From the NCBI GenBank assembly GCA_017577615.1, contig PKRE01000001.1:1-64000 (forward strand): a stretch of DNA of 64,000 nt, read 5' to 3'. This document shows positions 61,549 through 64,000 of this stretch, in pieces. The position numbers were made by a program, and so were the translations under genes. Each line of letters begins with the position of its first letter. Positions within the stretch are counted from its first letter, which is position 1. The notes below the pieces were generated by a model. The model ran no database searches. It was not told the origin of the DNA and was given only the letters and a program-made list of their open reading frames with translations. The stretch is from Gammaproteobacteria bacterium (GTDB taxonomy: Bacteria; Pseudomonadota; Gammaproteobacteria; Steroidobacterales; Steroidobacteraceae).

Positions 61549-62253
61549 ATGAACAAAACGATAAGCGTCTTGTTGGTTGACGACCATGCCGTCGTACGCG
61601 AAGGCTACCGACGTCTCCTCGAGGACAGTGGAATTCGCGTCGTCGGTGAAGCTGCGACTGCCGCGGAGGCCTATCAACGCTTCTGTGAGCTCACGCCACA
61701 GGTCGTGGTCATGGATATCTCGCTCTCGGGACTGAGCGGGATCGAAGGTATGCGTAGAATTCTTGCGCGCGAGCCTGCTGCACGTGTGCTCATCTTCAGC
61801 ATGTATCAAGAAGTCGTGTTCGTGCGTCGGGCGTTGGAAGCAGGGGCCGCCGGTTATCTCACCAAGGCGAGCGCTCCGACTGTCCTGGTCGAGGCAGTGC
61901 GCGCCGTGGCGCGCGGACAGCGCTACTTGAGCCACGACGTCGCCGTCTCTCTTGCTCTTGCGCCCTCCTCGAACAGTACGACACCGCCCCTCTCCGCTCG
62001 CGAGTTCGAGATTTTGAAGCTATTGGCCCAAGGATGCTCGTTGAGCGAGATCGCGCGCCAGCTCTGTCGTAACCAGAAGACCGTCGCCAATCATCAATCG
62101 GCGATCAAGCAAAAGCTTGGCGCCGAGAACACGGCACAGCTGGTTCGCATCGCCATGCAGCTGGGATTGGTGCCGCCCGTTCATCATCCCTCGCCGGCGG
62201 ATGCCGAAGTGCCACGCGCCCGCCACGGCGCGGACGCGCGGACTACGCCATGA
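61549..62253 (+). CDS. NarL/LuxR-type response regulator
   Basis: 234 residues. Receiver LLVDDHAVVREGYRRLL, phospho-Asp in VVMDISLSGLSGIEG, Lys in YLTKASAP. C-terminal LuxR HTH: LSAREFEILKLLAQGCSLSEIARQLCRNQKTVANHQSAIKQKLG in pieces. The ATG is at 61549 with GAAGAA just before. It forms a two-component system with the kinase upstream. Confidence 0.95.
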   Translation: MNKTISVLLVDDHAVVREGYRRLLEDSGIRVVGEAATAAEAYQRFCELTPQVVVMDISLSGLSGIEGMRRILAREPAARVLIFSMYQEVVFVRRALEAGAAGYLTKASAPTVLVEAVRAVARGQRYLSHDVAVSLALAPSSNSTTPPLSAREFEILKLLAQGCSLSEIARQLCRNQKTVANHQSAIKQKLGAENTAQLVRIAMQLGLVPPVHHPSPADAEVPRARHGADARTTP

Positions 62254-62282
62254 TCGCGACGTACCCTCGCAAAGGGCACGCC

Positions 62283-62666
62283 TCAGCGCGAATTGATGGC
62301 GAATCGCCCGGGTCCCATGAGCCCGATCGAGGCGGCTGTGAACAGGAACATCGCCTGCAGCTCGATCGCCCAGCCGCCTTGCGCATTCAGCGCCGTGATC
62401 TGGTGCATGTGCACGAGCCCGATCGCGAACAGCATGTTGATCACGATGAGCCAAGCACCGATCCGCGCGTAGAAACCGAGCAACACCAGAATCGGCGCAA
62501 TCACCTCGCCGACGTAGACGCCGTACGCCAGAAAGGTGGGGAGCCCCGCCGCGCTCAGCGCCTTCGCGATACCGCCGACGCCACCGGTGAGCTTGCCGAT
62601 CCCGTGCAGGAGCACGGCAATACCCAGCACGAGCCGCAAGATCAGTCGTCCGAGATCGTTCGCCAT
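62283..62666 (-). CDS. DoxX-family membrane protein
   Basis: 127 residues from the ATG at 62666, with AAGAGGT about 6 nt upstream. Four membrane helices: LGRLILRLVLGIAVLLHGIGKL, LAYGVYVGEVIAPILVLLGFYARIGAWLIVINMLFAIGLVHM in two, ELQAMFLFTAASIGLMGPGR. DoxX/YphA-like; some members take part in redox or thiosulfate metabolism. Role here unknown. Confidence 0.92.
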   Translation of the reverse strand: MANDLGRLILRLVLGIAVLLHGIGKLTGGVGGIAKALSAAGLPTFLAYGVYVGEVIAPILVLLGFYARIGAWLIVINMLFAIGLVHMHQITALNAQGGWAIELQAMFLFTAASIGLMGPGRFAINSR

Positions 62667-62899
62667 CCGTACCTCTTCGTGCATCGCACGTTGTTGTTAT
62701 GGAATTGCCGCGAAGGCTAGCGCTTTCCAAGCCCTGCCGAAAGCAAGTCGGTAGCAGAACACACGCATTGATAGCCGAGGGCCGTCGGAACCTGGGCGCA
62801 GACGTGCGGCTTTATCTGAGGCTCGGCGAATCGACAGGGTCGGTCGTTCGCTCACGCCGACTCACATCTTCGCCGCGCGATGTAAGAAGAGGTCACACC

Positions 62900-64000
62900 A
62901 TGTTGCCGCCGAATACCAACCAGCCCGTCACCGCGGCTCGATCTGCTGTGACAGCCGTGTCAATCGCGCTAGCAAGCGCGCTTGCCATGTACTATCTCGA
63001 TCCGCGCTCGGGCCGCAGACGGCGCGCATTACTGCGCGATCGCACGACACACACCCTACGTCAAACACGCGACTTGCTCGACACCGCCATCACCGACGCC
63101 CGCAACCGCGCACAGGGACTCTACTGCACAGCCGTTGCGCGACTCCGTCCCGAGCAGGTGGACGATCAGCGCCTGGCCGAGCGCGTGCGCTCGAAGCTCG
63201 GGCGCGTGTGTTCACATCCGCGCGCGCTACATGTGGAAGTCGACAAAGGCCGCGTGACTTTGCGTGGCGATATTCTTCGCCAAGAGCTCTCCGGGGTGCT
63301 GCGCGCCGTCAAGCATGTGCCGGGCGTTCGCGATGTCACGAACGAGCTGCAGGTGCACGAACGCGCGGGACGGATGCCTTTCCTGCAAGGCAACTCCCAG
63401 CGCGCTCAGCCACGGCCGGAATTCCTCCAGCAGAACTGGGCGCCTGCGCCCCGCGTCCTCGCAGCGGCAACCGGGGCCGCCATGATTGCATCAGGCGTGA
63501 CGCTAAGGTCCTGGGCTGGCGCCGGGTTGGCGTTGGGCGGTGCGGCGTTGCTGACCCGCGGCGTAAGCAATCGACCTCTTACTCGCATACTCGGTTTGCG
63601 GGGTCGCCTGGAAGATGGCATGACGATACAAAAGACGATTCACGTCTATGCCGACGTCGCCGAGGTCTATGCCTGCTGGCGGCAACTGGAGAACTTCCCA
63701 CGCTTCATGAGTCACGTGCGTGAAGTTCGCAAGCTTTCAGACAAACGTTATCACTGGGTCGTCGACGGGCCGGCCGGCATCCCGATCGAGTGGGATGCAG
63801 AGATCACAGCCGACGTGCCCGGCGAGATCATCGCCTGGCGGACTGTTCCCGGATCGGTCGTGCATAGCACCGGCGTCGTGCACTTCGAGCCCGATGCCTA
63901 TGGCGATACGCGTGTTCACGTTCAAATGACTTACCGACCGCCCGCGAATGCAGCCGGTCGCGCCGTTGCCAAGCTCCTCGGTGCGGATCCGCGTCGTCAA
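62900..64000 (+). CDS. BON- and SRPBCC-domain protein (truncated by window end)
   Basis: 367 residues are read from the ATG at 62900 (GAAGAGG about 6 nt upstream) and no stop occurs before the window ends. One N-terminal membrane helix (VSIALASALAMYYLDP). A BON domain follows at about 93-152 (LAERVRSKLGRV, VTLRGDILRQELSGVLRAVKHVPGVRDVTNEL). A second hydrophobic stretch is at about 180-215. An SRPBCC/START-like polyketide cyclase domain begins near 238 (IQKTIHVYADVAEVYACWRQLENFPRFMSHV, VVHFEPDAYGDTRVHVQMTY). Such proteins are known from related genomes but have no proven function. Possibly lipid-binding at the envelope. Confidence 0.85.
   Translation, partial: MLPPNTNQPVTAARSAVTAVSIALASALAMYYLDPRSGRRRRALLRDRTTHTLRQTRDLLDTAITDARNRAQGLYCTAVARLRPEQVDDQRLAERVRSKLGRVCSHPRALHVEVDKGRVTLRGDILRQELSGVLRAVKHVPGVRDVTNELQVHERAGRMPFLQGNSQRAQPRPEFLQQNWAPAPRVLAAATGAAMIASGVTLRSWAGAGLALGGAALLTRGVSNRPLTRILGLRGRLEDGMTIQKTIHVYADVAEVYACWRQLENFPRFMSHVREVRKLSDKRYHWVVDGPAGIPIEWDAEITADVPGEIIAWRTVPGSVVHSTGVVHFEPDAYGDTRVHVQMTYRPPANAAGRAVAKLLGADPRRQ

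Overview
The window is high-GC, densely coded DNA. Its TonB receptors, the Fiu/PiuC iron cluster, class I DAHP synthase with a leader-peptide attenuator, short-repeat arrays and two-component systems point to a gammaproteobacterium of the Xanthomonadales/Steroidobacterales/Nevskiales type. That placement is inference; no rRNA or other marker gene is present. I saw no tRNA, rRNA, insertion sequence or prophage.

Layout. 1-4750: a complete type II-C CRISPR-Cas locus (array, cas2, cas1, a 1018-residue Cas9, divergent tracrRNA). 5113-15708: two divergent metal-uptake clusters. The left one has a PepSY membrane protein, a TonB receptor and a His-rich DUF2946 protein. The right one sits behind a Fur box and has a Fiu-like receptor, PiuC, a PepSY membrane protein, a DUF2271 protein with an SGAT flavinylation motif, a DUF4198 protein and ApbE. 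15997-21895: an MBL-fold lipoprotein, MsrA, an AraC regulator divergent from a Tat-signal SDR, a TRIC-type membrane protein, a DksA-like protein and a LytTR regulator. 22010-29924: a cytochrome c/CBM/PQQ sugar dehydrogenase fusion and an SMP-30 lactonase, converging on a six-gene mxaRSACKL-type operon. 30238-31542: aroG with an aromatic-rich leader peptide and transcription attenuator. 31592-43414: serpin lipoprotein, FAD oxidoreductase, a pyruvyltransferase gene broken by a 29-bp duplication, gamma-glutamyltranspeptidase, the DUF3482/DUF2868 pair, a GDSL lipoprotein and an EamA transporter. 43702-50636: small proteins, an AsnB-like protein lacking its Cys nucleophile, and two tandem flavin-dependent halogenase-like genes, one lacking catalytic motifs. 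50892-64000: pentapeptide protein, MFS transporter, DUF1080 and LAB_N proteins, a PepSY/two-component module, a TonB receptor, a NarL-type two-component system, DoxX, and a BON/SRPBCC protein cut by the window edge.

How the parts fit. The Fur-controlled cluster looks like an import-and-reduce system: receptor for the siderophore, PepSY membrane protein and flavinylated DUF2271 for extracytoplasmic reduction, ApbE to attach FMN. The sugar dehydrogenase and lactonase would convert aldoses to aldonates in the periplasm, and the adjacent Mxa-type genes, known for calcium insertion into PQQ methanol dehydrogenase, may mature this enzyme. Intergenic space is rich in short dispersed palindromes of at least three families, two of which form local arrays (54.3 and 57.2 kb).
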